A stretch of 64,000 bases of DNA from Magnetovibrio sp. PR-2. Lineage in GTDB: Bacteria > Pseudomonadota > Alphaproteobacteria > Rhodospirillales > Magnetovibrionaceae. Below are positions 46,672 through 57,160 of this stretch, piece after piece (within the stretch, counting starts at the first letter, position 1; every line of letters starts with the position of its first letter). The notes beneath the pieces are model-generated. The model was not told the DNA's origin. It saw only the letters and a list, made by a program, of their open reading frames with translations, and ran no database searches. Both the position numbers and the translations under genes were made by a program. The stretch covers positions 10,718 to 74,717 of the forward strand of contig NZ_JBAHUR010000009.1 of assembly GCF_036689815.1 (NCBI RefSeq), read 5' to 3'.

Positions 46672-47766
46672 TTAAACGGCGTGTAAAGTTCCGCCGCTCA
46701 ATGGCGCGGCGCCCCCTGTGGTGGTTGGAAACGTGATGGGTAACCCCAATTTCGAGCGTACCGCCATATACGCAAACGCTTGCGCTTCTAGGGCATCGCC
46801 ATTCCAGCCCAAAGCCTCAACAGGCAAGACATCTGCCCCCGTAGCAGCGCGCAGGTTTTCCAACAATACCGGGTTCAAGCGCCCGCCGCCCGTCACCACC
46901 CAGGTGGCCGCAGGCGCGGGGAAATGTTCGGCGGCTTTGGCGATGGCGCGTGCCGTGAAGTCCGTGAGCGTCGCCGCACCGTCTTCCAGGCCGAGGCCCT
47001 CGGCCAGCTTTGGATCAAACGCTTGGCGGTCCAAGGATTTGGGCGGTGTGCGGTCGAAAAACGGATTGTTCAAGGCCTTCTCAATCCGGTCCTCATGAAC
47101 TTGACCTTTGGCGGCCAGCCCGCCATCCCGGTCCATATCCTGGCCGATCAAATCACACACCCAATCGTTCAGGGGGGCATTGCCCGGCCCGGTGTCGAAA
47201 GCAAGGATTGCGTCTTCGCTGACCCATGTCACATTGGATACCCCGCCAATGTTGACCACAGCAGCTGGGAGTTGGACATTATCCGCTTGTTTCAGCAAGC
47301 CCTGGTGATAGACGGGCACCAAAGGCGCGCCCTCGCCACCGGCTTGGACGTCTGCACTGCGCAGGTCATTGACCACAGAAATTCCCACTTCGTCGGCCAA
47401 CAGCCGGCCATCGCCCAGCTGGATGGTGACGGCGTTTTCCGGTTCATGGTGCACGGTTTGACCATGAAAACCGATGAGATCAATGTCTTTGGCAGAAAGC
47501 CCATTTTGGTCCAAGAACGATTTGACCAGCTCCGCATGCTTTAGCGTCAAATCGCGTTCAACCTCAGTTGCACTGGGGTGTGAGCGGGCATCAGCTCCAA
47601 ACAACCCGCGCACCCGGTCGCGAAAATCGACGTCGTAGCCGACATCCATGGAAGGTCCAAACGCTACTAACCCTTCGCCGTCCGTCTTGATCAAGGCAAC
47701 ATCAATGCCGTCCAAGGACGTGCCGCTCATCAAGCCAATTGCGGTGTAGATTTTTGAGGCAGTCAT
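46672..47766 (-). CDS. anmK: Anhydro-N-acetylmuramic acid kinase AnmK
   Basis: AnmK phosphorylates and opens 1,6-anhydro-N-acetylmuramic acid released during cell-wall turnover, producing MurNAc-6-phosphate for recycling. The N-terminal phosphate loop is [51 protein letters not shown] and [16 protein letters not shown] are family landmarks. ATG 47766 gives the usual compact N-terminus. An upstream in-frame ATG at 47817, preceded by GGGGGA, would add 17 residues and cannot be excluded. It is divergent from tyrS, a pairing common in alphaproteobacteria. Confidence 0.96.
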   Translation of the reverse strand: MTASKIYTAIGLMSGTSLDGIDVALIKTDGEGLVAFGPSMDVGYDVDFRDRVRGLFGADARSHPSATEVERDLTLKHAELVKSFLDQNGLSAKDIDLIGFHGQTVHHEPENAVTIQLGDGRLLADEVGISVVNDLRSADVQAGGEGAPLVPVYHQGLLKQADNVQLPAAVVNIGGVSNVTWVSEDAILAFDTGPGNAPLNDWVCDLIGQDMDRDGGLAAKGQVHEDRIEKALNNPFFDRTPPKSLDRQAFDPKLAEGLGLEDGAATLTDFTARAIAKAAEHFPAPAATWVVTGGGRLNPVLLENLRAATGADVLPVEALGWNGDALEAQAFAYMAVRSKLGLPITFPTTTGGAAPLSGGTLHAV

Positions 47767-47878
47767 AGGAGCCAGAGCCTTGGGAATCGTTGCAGTGCAT
47801 TGTGCGTTGGCAGTCATTGTGCTAAGTCCCCCAGGAACATGCAAGTCAACATGCAACCTGCCTGGGATAGAGACTAAA

Positions 47879-49132
47879 ATGAGCGAGCCAAAATCCGATT
47901 TCCTCAAAACCGTTCAAGAGCGCGGCTACATGCACCAATGTACCGACCTGGACGCTTTGGATAAAAAAGCCACCGACGGGATCGTCACGGCTTATATCGG
48001 GTTTGATTGCACGGCACCCAGCCTGCACGTGGGCTCACTGCTGCCCATCATGATGTTGCGCACGCTGCAAAAAACCGGACACAAGCCCATCGTTTTGATG
48101 GGCGGCGGCACCACGCTGGTGGGGGACCCATCCGGCAAAGACGAAAGCCGCAAAATGCTGACTGAGGCCGACATCCAAGACAACATGGACGGCATCAAGC
48201 AGATCTTTTCCAAATTCCTGACCTTTGGCGACGGACCGACCGACGCCGTGATGGTCAACAACGCCGATTGGCTTAAAGGGCTCAATTACATTGAGTTCCT
48301 GCGCGATTTCGGCCCGCACTTTACCATCAACCGCATGATGAGCTTCGATTCCGTGAAGCTGCGTCTGGACCGTGAACAGCCCTTAACGCTGCTGGAATTC
48401 AACTACATGATCTTGCAGGCTTATGACTTCTTGGAGCTCAACCGCCGCTCCGACTGCATGCTGCAAATGGGCGGCTCGGACCAGTGGGGCAACATTGTCA
48501 ATGGTGTGGAGCTCACCCGCCGTGTGGATGCCAAAGAGGTCTTTGGCCTCACCACGCCTTTGCTGACCACCTCTTCGGGTGCAAAAATGGGCAAGACTGC
48601 TGCGGGTGCGGTGTGGCTCAACGCCGAACAGCTGTCGCCTTACGACTACTGGCAATACTGGCGCAACACCGAAGACGCCGACGTGGGCCGTTTCCTGCGC
48701 TTGTTCACCGAACTGCCCCTGGACGAGATTGCACGCCTGGAAGCCTTGGAAGGCCAAGACATTAATGAGGCCAAAAAGATTTTGGCCGACGAAGCCACAC
48801 GGATGTGTCACGGTGAAGACGCCGCCATAGCCGCCAAAGCCACGGCGCAAAAGACCTTTGAACAAGGCCAGTTGGGCGGCGATTTGCCCAGCTTCGACAT
48901 CCCCAAAGCCGAACTGGAAGAGGGCCTTTCCACGTTTGCGGCTCTGGTCAAAGTGGGCTTTTGCAAATCCAATGGTGAAGCCCGCAAGTTCGTGCGAGGC
49001 GGCGGCGCGCGCATCAATGACAAACAAATCAAAGACGAAAACCATGCCGTCACACTGAGCGATCTCAACGACGACGGTGTCGTCAAAGTCTCGGCTGGCA
49101 AAAAACGCCACGCATTGTTGAAAGCCGTCTAA
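47879..49132 (+). CDS. tyrS: Tyrosyl-tRNA synthetase TyrS
   Basis: TyrS charges tRNA-Tyr. The 417-residue class I synthetase has the HIGH-type motif as [14 protein letters not shown] and the KMSKS-type loop as [33 protein letters not shown] and [13 protein letters not shown] are TyrS signatures. A C-terminal S4 RNA-binding domain is visible in [23 protein letters not shown] 47879, preceded by GGGATAGAG, gives the normal start; an upstream in-frame start would lie inside the anmK promoter region. The gene ends next to the convergent AsmA-like gene. Confidence 0.98.
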   Translation: MSEPKSDFLKTVQERGYMHQCTDLDALDKKATDGIVTAYIGFDCTAPSLHVGSLLPIMMLRTLQKTGHKPIVLMGGGTTLVGDPSGKDESRKMLTEADIQDNMDGIKQIFSKFLTFGDGPTDAVMVNNADWLKGLNYIEFLRDFGPHFTINRMMSFDSVKLRLDREQPLTLLEFNYMILQAYDFLELNRRSDCMLQMGGSDQWGNIVNGVELTRRVDAKEVFGLTTPLLTTSSGAKMGKTAAGAVWLNAEQLSPYDYWQYWRNTEDADVGRFLRLFTELPLDEIARLEALEGQDINEAKKILADEATRMCHGEDAAIAAKATAQKTFEQGQLGGDLPSFDIPKAELEEGLSTFAALVKVGFCKSNGEARKFVRGGGARINDKQIKDENHAVTLSDLNDDGVVKVSAGKKRHALLKAV

Positions 49133-52100
49133 TCAATTGATCGGAGCCGGGGTCACCGGCTCCACCGGGGCGGCCTTAGGCTTTGGCGGGACGGTCGGAA
49201 TCTCTTTTTCTTTATCCGAGCCCGAGAAGATACCGCGCAGCACACCAGGTGTGAGAACGCTGAGCGGGTTCACCGTGATTTCCACGTTTTCTTTCGTGCC
49301 GACCATGGTGTAGGTCGCCGCAAACAGACCGCCGCCTTTTTCCCCGCCGGTGAACAAATCACCAATAATCGGAATTTTACCCAACAGCGCATTGATGGCG
49401 TAGGCCGGAACAACGGTGCCTTCAAGGTTCATTAGCTTATTGTCCATGTCCACAGTGCCACTGGCAGTCACGCCGATGGTGGGACCGGATGCACGCGAGC
49501 TCACCATTTCCAACTGCCCCCCTTCAAGCTTAAAGGGCGCTTCGAAGATATCGAAGTTCAGGCCTTCTCCTTGAAGCGCGTCCAAAACCCCCGTCAAAGA
49601 CATGACCCCGATCAACTTCGCAAACGCAGGGGCGTCGATCATGGCGTAATCGGTGACTTTCAAAACACCTTCGAGAGGTGCGTCTTTGGATGGCGATGTA
49701 TAAGCCGCCTTCAAATCCAGATCGCCGCCCAAGATGTTGTCGTGGAGATCCAGCGCGCGCAAAGACGAGCCCGCATCGTCGGATGTAATGGACAAATAGC
49801 GCAAACCATCCCTGTCCGTGTCCAACAGCAGCTCAATTCCCCCGCCGTCACCCACGGCCGCACTGATATCGATTTTCCGCCACCCGCCATTTTCGCGATA
49901 AACCGTCCCCACCAGATCGTTCAAGGCCCGGTCTTGGCGCAGTCTGAGGGTGTGAATATCCACGGCCACCGTCAAAGACAACTCATCGTCTTCCAACTTC
50001 TTGCGCGGCGGGGCCTCATAAATGCCCAGCATTTCATCCCACAACAATTGAGCATCCAGGCTTTCGCCGCGCAGCACCAATTCCCATGCCCCTTCTATGT
50101 CGGGGGTGAGAGAACCCGACACATCCGTGTGTCCGGATTTCATGGTGTTGATATCGATACGCAGCAAGGAGCCGTCATCGGCAAAGAATGCAGAGCCCGC
50201 AATATCCATATCCGGCGCCGTCACACCGAACTTTGGAATTTCCTGGGGCTTGTGATTTTTGAGACGCAGCTCAAGCTCGGCGGTACCCGGAACGCCTGTC
50301 GGCTTGGCCCATCCGAGTTCCGGTGCAGCAAGCGAGATGTTCGACAAATCCACGCGCGCCGACAGCGCCTCCGTGCCGTTTGAAAACTCGGTGTAATTCA
50401 CATTGGCTTCGGCACCGCCCGCCATATAGCGCGACAAAATGTCGGGAACCTCAATGCCCAGTGCACTCAGGCTCAACACATCTTCAATGGAGCCGGAAAG
50501 TTCGTAGCGGTCACGGAACAAAGCTGCCTCGCGAAAATCGTGCTTCCAATCCAGCTCAATGGGAACAATCCCCAAAACCGCTTCACCCGTAAGCGCCAAT
50601 CCGTCGTTATCGACATTTAATTTCAGGTCGCCTTTGGACAAATCTTTTTTGAACAAAGCCTCTTGAATGCTGCCGTCAGCAACGGTGGCGTTGGCTTTGG
50701 CGACAACGTCGCTGGCTTTTAAATCCAGCAACAGCGGCAAAGACAATTTTACATTCCCCTTGGCCGCCCCGCCAACATTGCCGGGCTTGATCCCCAGTTC
50801 CGATGCAAAAGCCAAAGGCTCATAATCAATCAGCTCCAGCACCGCTTGCACAGGGCCTTCAACATTGATGTCAATATGGGCCTCGGCGGTGTCTTCTTGC
50901 AATTTGGTCAAATCAATGGTGCCGCTTGTAACCGAAAGGCCTTTGTATCCCTTACCTTCAAAAACTTCGATGTTGAATTCATCGGCATTAAACGTGGCGC
51001 GTCCCCTAGCCTGGGTCGCAGGCGGCATGGGGGAGAGATAATCCACCGTCAAGCCACCGCCGCGGACTTCACCGGACAAGTTTTCCAAAACGATTGCCCC
51101 GTCAGCATCGACATTCAAAGACGCCTCAATGGTTGCGTCCTCAGCCACGCCATCGCGCAAATTCGGCACCACCCAATCGCGCGCGTCTATGGCCAGACTT
51201 TGCGGCCAAAGATCGTTCAAATCGTTAAAAGCGACACCCGCAATTTGGCCCTTGATATCGATCCCAAGCTCCGAGCGCCCTGCGCCCAAGCCATCGATGA
51301 GGGCAGAGACCAAAGCCCTTGGCCCCTGGCCCAGCTCCAGCTCTAAACGACGCACATCCAGCAGGCCTTGATCGCCATAAAAGCTCAGCTCTGTTTTCAG
51401 TTCGCGAATTTCATATTCATGGTTCACTGGGGCGGGAATGTGGAACGTTTCACCTTTGGGCAAATTGATCGTCAGGTCGTCTAGTTTTACGGATTGTGTG
51501 CCGCCTTCGAAATGTCCTTTGGCCGACAAACCGTCAACGCCAAGGCGCTGGGCCCACGGCAAGGCATTGAGCTCAGCCGCGACATTAACCGGCAACGCCA
51601 AGTGCCCTGCCCCGCCCTGCACGTCGAAGTCCACACCTTCAATCACACCGTCTTGGAGCATGCTCAGGGTCAACGTGCCGTTCAGCGGCAAATCCACGGT
51701 TGCCAGCATGGGCACACTTTGCACCAACTCTGTAAAGTCAGCGGGGACAAGGCCGTCCACCTGGACACCTAAGTCGATCTGTTTGTCCGCCAAGGTGTAC
51801 GTCCCCATGACGGTGATCCCGGCGCTATGGTTTGCGCCTTTCAGGGTCATATCCAATTCAGCTTCCAGACCGCCGTCCACCCGAATGAAATCGGCAGAGG
51901 TCTCGGAAGCCTGCCACAGCGATCCTTCGGCCTTGTCTTCATAGATCAGTTGCCCATCCACCACAGAGATGCGTTTGAGGTAACTCAACGCTTGGTCCGG
52001 ATTGGGGTCTTGCAGCATCAATAAAATCAATGACGCCACCAAGTCGCCTTCTTTGGCGGCGGTTTGTTGCGCCTGTTCAAAACCCAAGGCAAATTGTCCA

Positions 52101-52540
52101 TCCGCCAGGCGTTCCACATGGAAAGTCGGACCGAAAAATTCGATTGAACGCGGGGCCACATTGCCTTTCAGCAAAGCTTCGGCGCTAAGCGACAACGAGA
52201 CCTCGGGAACCGTCGCAACCACTTGTCCGTCGGGCAGCGACGTCTGCAGATTGACGATACGGATGTCCAAGGTCCGTTCCCACCCGGCCCAGGTCAAAAT
52301 GGTGTCTTCCACCTCCAGGGCGATGGCGTCTTTGTGCACTTCGCTCAGCGCATTTTGAATATACGGCGTCAAAAAGCCAATCGACACGGGCCCGGACGCC
52401 AAACGCCACGCCACCAACAGCACAGCCACCAGCAAGCCGACGCCCAATCCGCCGATAATTTGAAACAGGCCTCTGACGACGCGTTTGATCAGTGGACTCA
52501 ATCCTTTTGCCGGGGCATGCTGCTGGAAAATCATCTGCAA
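49133..52540 (-). CDS. AsmA/YhdP-like protein with DUF3971 (envelope lipid transport family)
   Basis: The 1135-residue protein has one N-terminal membrane anchor (about residues 25-46) and a long periplasmic beta-rich body typical of the AsmA/TamB/YhdP superfamily of bridge-like lipid carriers. The DUF3971 region lies in the first half. The AsmA-like C-terminal part includes MDNKLMNLEGTVVPAYAINA, LLGKIPIIGDLFTGGEKGGG and FAATYTMVGTKENVEITVNP, all family signatures. Such proteins are thought to move phospholipids between the membranes. The N-terminal Met is uncertain by two codons (ATG 52540 or 52534). It is divergent from glnE with only 24 bases between the starts. Confidence 0.93.
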   Translation of the reverse strand: MQMIFQQHAPAKGLSPLIKRVVRGLFQIIGGLGVGLLVAVLLVAWRLASGPVSIGFLTPYIQNALSEVHKDAIALEVEDTILTWAGWERTLDIRIVNLQTSLPDGQVVATVPEVSLSLSAEALLKGNVAPRSIEFFGPTFHVERLADGQFALGFEQAQQTAAKEGDLVASLILLMLQDPNPDQALSYLKRISVVDGQLIYEDKAEGSLWQASETSADFIRVDGGLEAELDMTLKGANHSAGITVMGTYTLADKQIDLGVQVDGLVPADFTELVQSVPMLATVDLPLNGTLTLSMLQDGVIEGVDFDVQGGAGHLALPVNVAAELNALPWAQRLGVDGLSAKGHFEGGTQSVKLDDLTINLPKGETFHIPAPVNHEYEIRELKTELSFYGDQGLLDVRRLELELGQGPRALVSALIDGLGAGRSELGIDIKGQIAGVAFNDLNDLWPQSLAIDARDWVVPNLRDGVAEDATIEASLNVDADGAIVLENLSGEVRGGGLTVDYLSPMPPATQARGRATFNADEFNIEVFEGKGYKGLSVTSGTIDLTKLQEDTAEAHIDINVEGPVQAVLELIDYEPLAFASELGIKPGNVGGAAKGNVKLSLPLLLDLKASDVVAKANATVADGSIQEALFKKDLSKGDLKLNVDNDGLALTGEAVLGIVPIELDWKHDFREAALFRDRYELSGSIEDVLSLSALGIEVPDILSRYMAGGAEANVNYTEFSNGTEALSARVDLSNISLAAPELGWAKPTGVPGTAELELRLKNHKPQEIPKFGVTAPDMDIAGSAFFADDGSLLRIDINTMKSGHTDVSGSLTPDIEGAWELVLRGESLDAQLLWDEMLGIYEAPPRKKLEDDELSLTVAVDIHTLRLRQDRALNDLVGTVYRENGGWRKIDISAAVGDGGGIELLLDTDRDGLRYLSITSDDAGSSLRALDLHDNILGGDLDLKAAYTSPSKDAPLEGVLKVTDYAMIDAPAFAKLIGVMSLTGVLDALQGEGLNFDIFEAPFKLEGGQLEMVSSRASGPTIGVTASGTVDMDNKLMNLEGTVVPAYAINALLGKIPIIGDLFTGGEKGGGLFAATYTMVGTKENVEITVNPLSVLTPGVLRGIFSGSDKEKEIPTVPPKPKAAPVEPVTPAPIN

Positions 52541-52564
52541 CAGGCTCGAGGTCTAAAACTGCAC

Positions 52565-55500
52565 ATGCAGCTATTCGAATTTTCGCCCCAAAACATTCCT
52601 GCACCAGCCGATCAAGACCGTGTCGAAACGGGGTGGGAGCGCTTTTTCGAAGCCGCCCAAAAACAGGCCGAAGACCATCCAGAAGTGTTGGACTTCGTCC
52701 AATCTCTCAAATCCGACGCTGCAGGCGCTAAACTTGCCGCTGCCGTATTCGGAAACTCCCCGTTTCTTAGCGCATGCTGGCTCAATGATCCACTGTTCAC
52801 CAAAGACTTATTGGAAAAAGGTCCCTTTGCCTGTCGCGATCAAGTGCTGGCAGCCACACGAGAACAAAGCCGCGAACTGGACGAAGCGGGCCTAAAACGC
52901 CATTTGCGCATCCAAAAGCGCCGAATCGCGCTGAGTGCGGCTTTGGGGGACATCACAAACACCTGGGGGCTGTTCGACGTCACGGGCGCCCTTTCCGACT
53001 TTGCCGACGCAGCCACTTCTGCCGCCAGCACCCATTTGCTAAAAACCCTGGAAAACCGGGGAAAAATCAAACTCAAAAACCCACAAAACCCGGAAGTTGG
53101 GTCTGGTTTGGTGATTCTCGGCATGGGCAAACTTGGCGGGCGGGAGCTCAATTATTCCTCCGATATCGACCTCATCGTGCTTTACGACCCGGACATCGTC
53201 GAAACCGACGATCCCTTCAGCCTGGGCCAGAGCTTCGTGCGCCTCGCCAAGGGCTTGGTGAGCCTTTTGGATGAGCGCACCGACGAAGGCTATGTGTTTC
53301 GCACCGATTTGCGTCTACGCCCGGACCCGGGCTCGACCCCGCTGGCCATGTCGACCCACGCGGCGGAGGTCTATTACGAAAGCATCGGCCAAAACTGGGA
53401 ACGCGCCGCCATGATCAAGGCTCGCCCCATCGCCGGCGATATCGAAGCGGGCGAAGCGTTTTTGGCCCACTTAAAACCGTTTGTGTGGCGCAAAAACCTG
53501 GATTTCGCCGCAATCCAAGACATTCAGTCCATCAAACGCCAAATCAACGCACACAAGGGCGGCACCGACATCAAGCTCAAGGGCCACAATGTCAAACTGG
53601 GTCGGGGCGGCATTCGCGAAATCGAATTTTACGCCCAAACCCAACAGCTGATCTGGGGTGGACGAGAACGAAACCTGCGCGTCATTCCAACCTTGGAAGC
53701 CCTGGACGCCCTGGTCGAAGCAGGCCACGAGCAAAAGCGCAACACCGATGTCCTGGCCAAGGCCTATCACTACCTGCGTCGTGTCGAACATCGCCTGCAA
53801 ATGGTCGCCGACGAACAAACCCATTCCCTGCCCGAAGACGAAGACAGCCTCACTGCCATCGCCATATTCCTGGGTTACGACAGCCTTGAAAGTTTTGCTG
53901 ACGAGTTGTTGCAGACCCTGCATCAAGTCGAAAAGCTCTACGCCGACCTGTTCGCCGAAGGTGATCAGTTGTCCGCCAGTGGCGCTGATGGCGGCAACTT
54001 GGTCTTTACGGGTGGCGAAAGCGATCCCGAAACGCTCAAAACCTTGCGCGATATGGGCTTCAAGAATGCCGAAGCCCTGGACAACGCCATTCGCGGTTGG
54101 CACCACGCGCGCTACCGCTGCACACGGTCTGAACGCTCGCGCGCGATTTTGACGGAACTGATGCCGTTGATCCTGTCCACCATGGCCGACACGGCGGAAC
54201 CGGATCAAGCGTTCTTGCGTTTCGATAAGTTCTTGAGCCAACTGCCGGCCGGCGTGCAGCTGTTTTCCATGTTCCAAAGCAATCCGCAGATGCTGGAGCT
54301 GATCGCCGAGATTTTGGGCACGGCACCGCGCTTGGCCGAACACTTGGCACAAAAGGCCAATATTTTGGACGGCGTGCTGACCCCCGGTTTCTTGGAAGAA
54401 CCCCCGTCCAGCGAAGAGATGCGCGAAGACTTAACCCACCTGTTGGAAGACGCCTCGTGCATGGAAGAAGTCCTGGACTTGGCCCGTCGCTGGACCAAGG
54501 ACCGTAAGTTCCAAGTGGGTGTGCAGGTTCTCAAGGGCACCATTACGGAACGCGAAAGCCAACGGGCTTTGACAGGTGTCGCCGAAACCATCTTGAACAC
54601 GCTCCAGCCCCTGGTCGAAGAGGAGTTCGCCATCCGCCATGGCCGCGTCAAAGGGGGCGCTATGTCCGTGGTGGCGTTCGGAAAGCTCGGCAGCGGCGAA
54701 AAAACGCCCACGTCGGATATGGACATGACCTTCATCTACACCTTTGACGAAGGCGAAACCACCTCAGACGGCGACAAGCCTTTGGCCGTCAGCCAATACT
54801 TCGCCCGCTTGAGCCAACGTCTCATCAATGCCCTGTCCGCACAAACGGCGGAAGGCATGCTGTACGAAGTCGATATGCGCCTGCGCCCCAGCGGCAACGC
54901 AGGCCCCATCGCAACGTCATTAGCCGCGTTCAAGCAGTACCAAAAAACCGATGCCTGGACCTGGGAACACATGGCGCTGACGCGTGCGCGCGCCTTAACC
55001 GGACCCAAGACGCTGCGTGACGAGATCGAAGCCGAAATCAACAAAGTGCTCACATCACAGCGCGACACGGACAAGCTGGTCGTCGATGTGTCCGACATGC
55101 GCACCCGCATGGACAAAGACCGCCACACAGATATCCCCTGGGAAATTAAAAACTATCGCGGCGGCTTGGTGGATATTGAATTCATCTCGCAATATCTGCA
55201 GCTCAAATATGGGGCAGAACATCCGGACGTGCTTCACCCGACCACCCGGATCGCGCTGAAAAACTTGCGCGACGCCGGGCTTTTGGACACTACCACCGCG
55301 AACAAATTGGTGCAGACTTTGGACATATGGCACGCGTTGCAAGGCCTGTTGCGTTTGACCGTCACCGCGGCGTCCCGCGCCACCAGCAACTACGAAATGC
55401 CCCGAAGCCTGCAAGAACAGGTCTGTCGCATCATTGGATCTGAGAATTGCGGCCAGGCCGGAACCTTCATCAAATCCACCGCCAACTGGGTGCATGGGAC

Positions 55501-55582
55501 GTTTCAAGTCCTCATTGACCAACCCGCTGAGCCTTTGCGCGAACACGTGAAATCAGATTTAAAACGGGCCACCGGGAAATAA
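52565..55582 (+). CDS. glnE: Bifunctional glutamine synthetase adenylyltransferase/deadenylase GlnE
   Basis: GlnE adds and removes AMP on glutamine synthetase in response to PII and glutamine. The 1005-residue protein has two nucleotidyltransferase domains: the N-terminal deadenylylase with GMGKLGGRELNYSSDIDLI (about residues 185-203) and the C-terminal adenylyltransferase with FGKLGSGEKTPTSDMDMTFI (about 704-723). Each is followed by a GlnD-PII-uridylyltransferase-type helical region. ATG 52565 is preceded by GAGG; an in-frame ATG at 52517 would overlap the divergent AsmA-like gene. Glutamine synthetase itself is not in the window. Confidence 0.97.
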   Translation: MQLFEFSPQNIPAPADQDRVETGWERFFEAAQKQAEDHPEVLDFVQSLKSDAAGAKLAAAVFGNSPFLSACWLNDPLFTKDLLEKGPFACRDQVLAATREQSRELDEAGLKRHLRIQKRRIALSAALGDITNTWGLFDVTGALSDFADAATSAASTHLLKTLENRGKIKLKNPQNPEVGSGLVILGMGKLGGRELNYSSDIDLIVLYDPDIVETDDPFSLGQSFVRLAKGLVSLLDERTDEGYVFRTDLRLRPDPGSTPLAMSTHAAEVYYESIGQNWERAAMIKARPIAGDIEAGEAFLAHLKPFVWRKNLDFAAIQDIQSIKRQINAHKGGTDIKLKGHNVKLGRGGIREIEFYAQTQQLIWGGRERNLRVIPTLEALDALVEAGHEQKRNTDVLAKAYHYLRRVEHRLQMVADEQTHSLPEDEDSLTAIAIFLGYDSLESFADELLQTLHQVEKLYADLFAEGDQLSASGADGGNLVFTGGESDPETLKTLRDMGFKNAEALDNAIRGWHHARYRCTRSERSRAILTELMPLILSTMADTAEPDQAFLRFDKFLSQLPAGVQLFSMFQSNPQMLELIAEILGTAPRLAEHLAQKANILDGVLTPGFLEEPPSSEEMREDLTHLLEDASCMEEVLDLARRWTKDRKFQVGVQVLKGTITERESQRALTGVAETILNTLQPLVEEEFAIRHGRVKGGAMSVVAFGKLGSGEKTPTSDMDMTFIYTFDEGETTSDGDKPLAVSQYFARLSQRLINALSAQTAEGMLYEVDMRLRPSGNAGPIATSLAAFKQYQKTDAWTWEHMALTRARALTGPKTLRDEIEAEINKVLTSQRDTDKLVVDVSDMRTRMDKDRHTDIPWEIKNYRGGLVDIEFISQYLQLKYGAEHPDVLHPTTRIALKNLRDAGLLDTTTANKLVQTLDIWHALQGLLRLTVTAASRATSNYEMPRSLQEQVCRIIGSENCGQAGTFIKSTANWVHGTFQVLIDQPAEPLREHVKSDLKRATGK

Positions 55583-55602
55583 CACTTTTATTTGTGTTAT
55601 TT
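55577..55602 (+). terminator. Hairpin at the end of glnE
   Basis: AAATAACAC (55577-55585) pairs perfectly with GTGTTATTT (55594-55602) around TTTTATTT. The stem is AT-rich and includes the glnE stop codon. The following sequence TTTGTAG gives only a short T-run, so termination is probably weak. Confidence 0.45.
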
Positions 55603-55658
55603 GTAGAAGAGGCGTAGAATCCCTCCCGGCGTAAGACGAAAAAAACCGGGATAGGAGA

Positions 55659-56678
55659 ATGCTCATGGCAGACGGCGATATCAAAGCTACCGAAAAGGCC
55701 AAACCAAAAGCTAAGGCAAAGGCCAAAGCCAAAACACAAGAAAAAGCCGCCACCAATCCTGACCCGGAGCCCAAGGCACGTCCTCATGTGGCGCATCCCA
55801 GTGTGCACAAGGGCCACGCCCTGTTACAGCATGACAAAGCGGTCAAGAAAGGCAAACGCGCGCCCTTGCCGCCGAACTATCCCTACAAAACCCGCATGCG
55901 CCGCCCCCAATACGAAGCGCGCAAGCAAGAGCTTCAGATCGAGCTGCTCAAAGTTCAAAACTGGGTCAAAGACACCGGACAGCGCGTGTTGTGCATCTTT
56001 GAAGGCCGCGATGCGGCGGGTAAAGGCGGCACCATCAAACGCTTTACCGAACACTTAAACCCCCGCGGTGCGCGTGTGGTTGCTTTGGAAAAACCCACCG
56101 AAGAAGAACGCGGCCAGTGGTATTTCCAACGCTATACCGAACAGCTGCCGACCAAGGGTGAAATCGTGTTCTTTGACCGCTCCTGGTACAACCGTGCAGG
56201 TGTGGAACGGGTCATGGGGTTCTGCTCGCCTGCGGAATACATGGAATTCATGCGCCAAGTGCCGGAGTTTGAACGTATGTTGGTGCGCTCGGGCATTCGC
56301 TTGTTCAAGTTCTGGTTCTCGGTCTCGCAAGAAGAACAGCTGCGCCGTTTCCAATCGCGTCAACAAGACCCGCTCAAGCACTGGAAACTCAGCCCCGTCG
56401 ATGTGGAAAGCCTGGATCGTTGGGACGAATATTCCGAAGCCAAAGAAAGCATGTTTTTCTATACCCACACGGCCGATGCCCCGTGGACAGTGGTGCGCTC
56501 GGACGACAAGAAACGCGCGCGCATCAACTGCATTCGCTATTTCCTCGACAGCGTGCCTTACCCCGGCAAGGACGACGAAGTGAACATTACGCCTGATCAG
56601 CGTCTTGTCGGTGCGGCGGATACGTTCTATGAAACATTGGATGACTTCGACCCGGAGAAAAAGAAACTCCGCATCTGA
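55659..56678 (+). CDS. ppk2: Polyphosphate kinase 2 (PPK2 family)
   Basis: The 339-residue protein has the PPK2 catalytic core (about residues 95-330): Walker A EGRDAAGKGGTIKRF, lid region LEKPTEEERGQWYFQRY and Walker B EIVFFDRSWYNRAGVE. PPK2 enzymes move phosphate between polyphosphate and nucleoside di- or monophosphates; the class cannot be fixed from sight. Before the core lies a basic Ala/Lys/Pro tail with KAKPKAKAKAKAK in residues 12-30. With the Ppx/GppA phosphatase elsewhere in the window, polyphosphate is likely both made or used and broken down. The nearest ATG alternatives are ATG 55659 and ATG 55665. Confidence 0.95.
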   Translation: MLMADGDIKATEKAKPKAKAKAKAKTQEKAATNPDPEPKARPHVAHPSVHKGHALLQHDKAVKKGKRAPLPPNYPYKTRMRRPQYEARKQELQIELLKVQNWVKDTGQRVLCIFEGRDAAGKGGTIKRFTEHLNPRGARVVALEKPTEEERGQWYFQRYTEQLPTKGEIVFFDRSWYNRAGVERVMGFCSPAEYMEFMRQVPEFERMLVRSGIRLFKFWFSVSQEEQLRRFQSRQQDPLKHWKLSPVDVESLDRWDEYSEAKESMFFYTHTADAPWTVVRSDDKKRARINCIRYFLDSVPYPGKDDEVNITPDQRLVGAADTFYETLDDFDPEKKKLRI

Positions 56679-56695
56679 TCGTGTAAAGGAATGAC

Positions 56696-57160
56696 ATGAG
56701 CGTAACAGTCGGCGATAAAGCCCCTGCATTCGACCTGCCCACCGACGGTGGTGGGCAGGTCAAACTCTCCAGCCTCAAAGGCAAAACCGTGGTGTTGTTT
56801 TTCTATCCGAAAGCCTCCACCCCGGGCTGCACCAACGAAGCTAAAGACTTCACCGCCTTGGCCAAAGACTTCGAAAAAGCCGGAGTCGTCGTCTTAGGCG
56901 CGTCCAAAGACACGGTCAAACGCCAAGACAATTTCAAGGCTAAGAACGACCTGTCCATGGCGTTGCTGTCCGACGAAGAGGGCACGCTGTGCGAAGCCTA
57001 TGGCGTTTGGGTGTTGAAGAAAAACTATGGCCGCGAATACATGGGGATTGAGCGCTCTACGTTTGTGATCGACGCCAAAGGCAAAATCGTCGCCGAATGG
57101 CGCAAGGCCCGGGTGAAAGGCCATGCCGAAGAAGTCTTGGAACTCGTAAAGAGCCTCTGA
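56696..57160 (+). CDS. bcp: Thioredoxin-dependent peroxiredoxin Bcp (PrxQ type)
   Basis: This 154-residue peroxiredoxin reduces hydrogen peroxide and organic peroxides. The peroxidatic Cys lies in PKASTPGCTNEAKDF. The resolving Cys found five residues later in E. coli Bcp is absent; the only other Cys, in GTLCEAYGVW, is farther on, so a 1-Cys or atypical mechanism is likely. AAAGGAATGAC precedes ATG 56696. Its stop overlaps the start of the DUF455 gene (TGATG), so the two are translationally coupled. Confidence 0.96.
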   Translation: MSVTVGDKAPAFDLPTDGGGQVKLSSLKGKTVVLFFYPKASTPGCTNEAKDFTALAKDFEKAGVVVLGASKDTVKRQDNFKAKNDLSMALLSDEEGTLCEAYGVWVLKKNYGREYMGIERSTFVIDAKGKIVAEWRKARVKGHAEEVLELVKSL

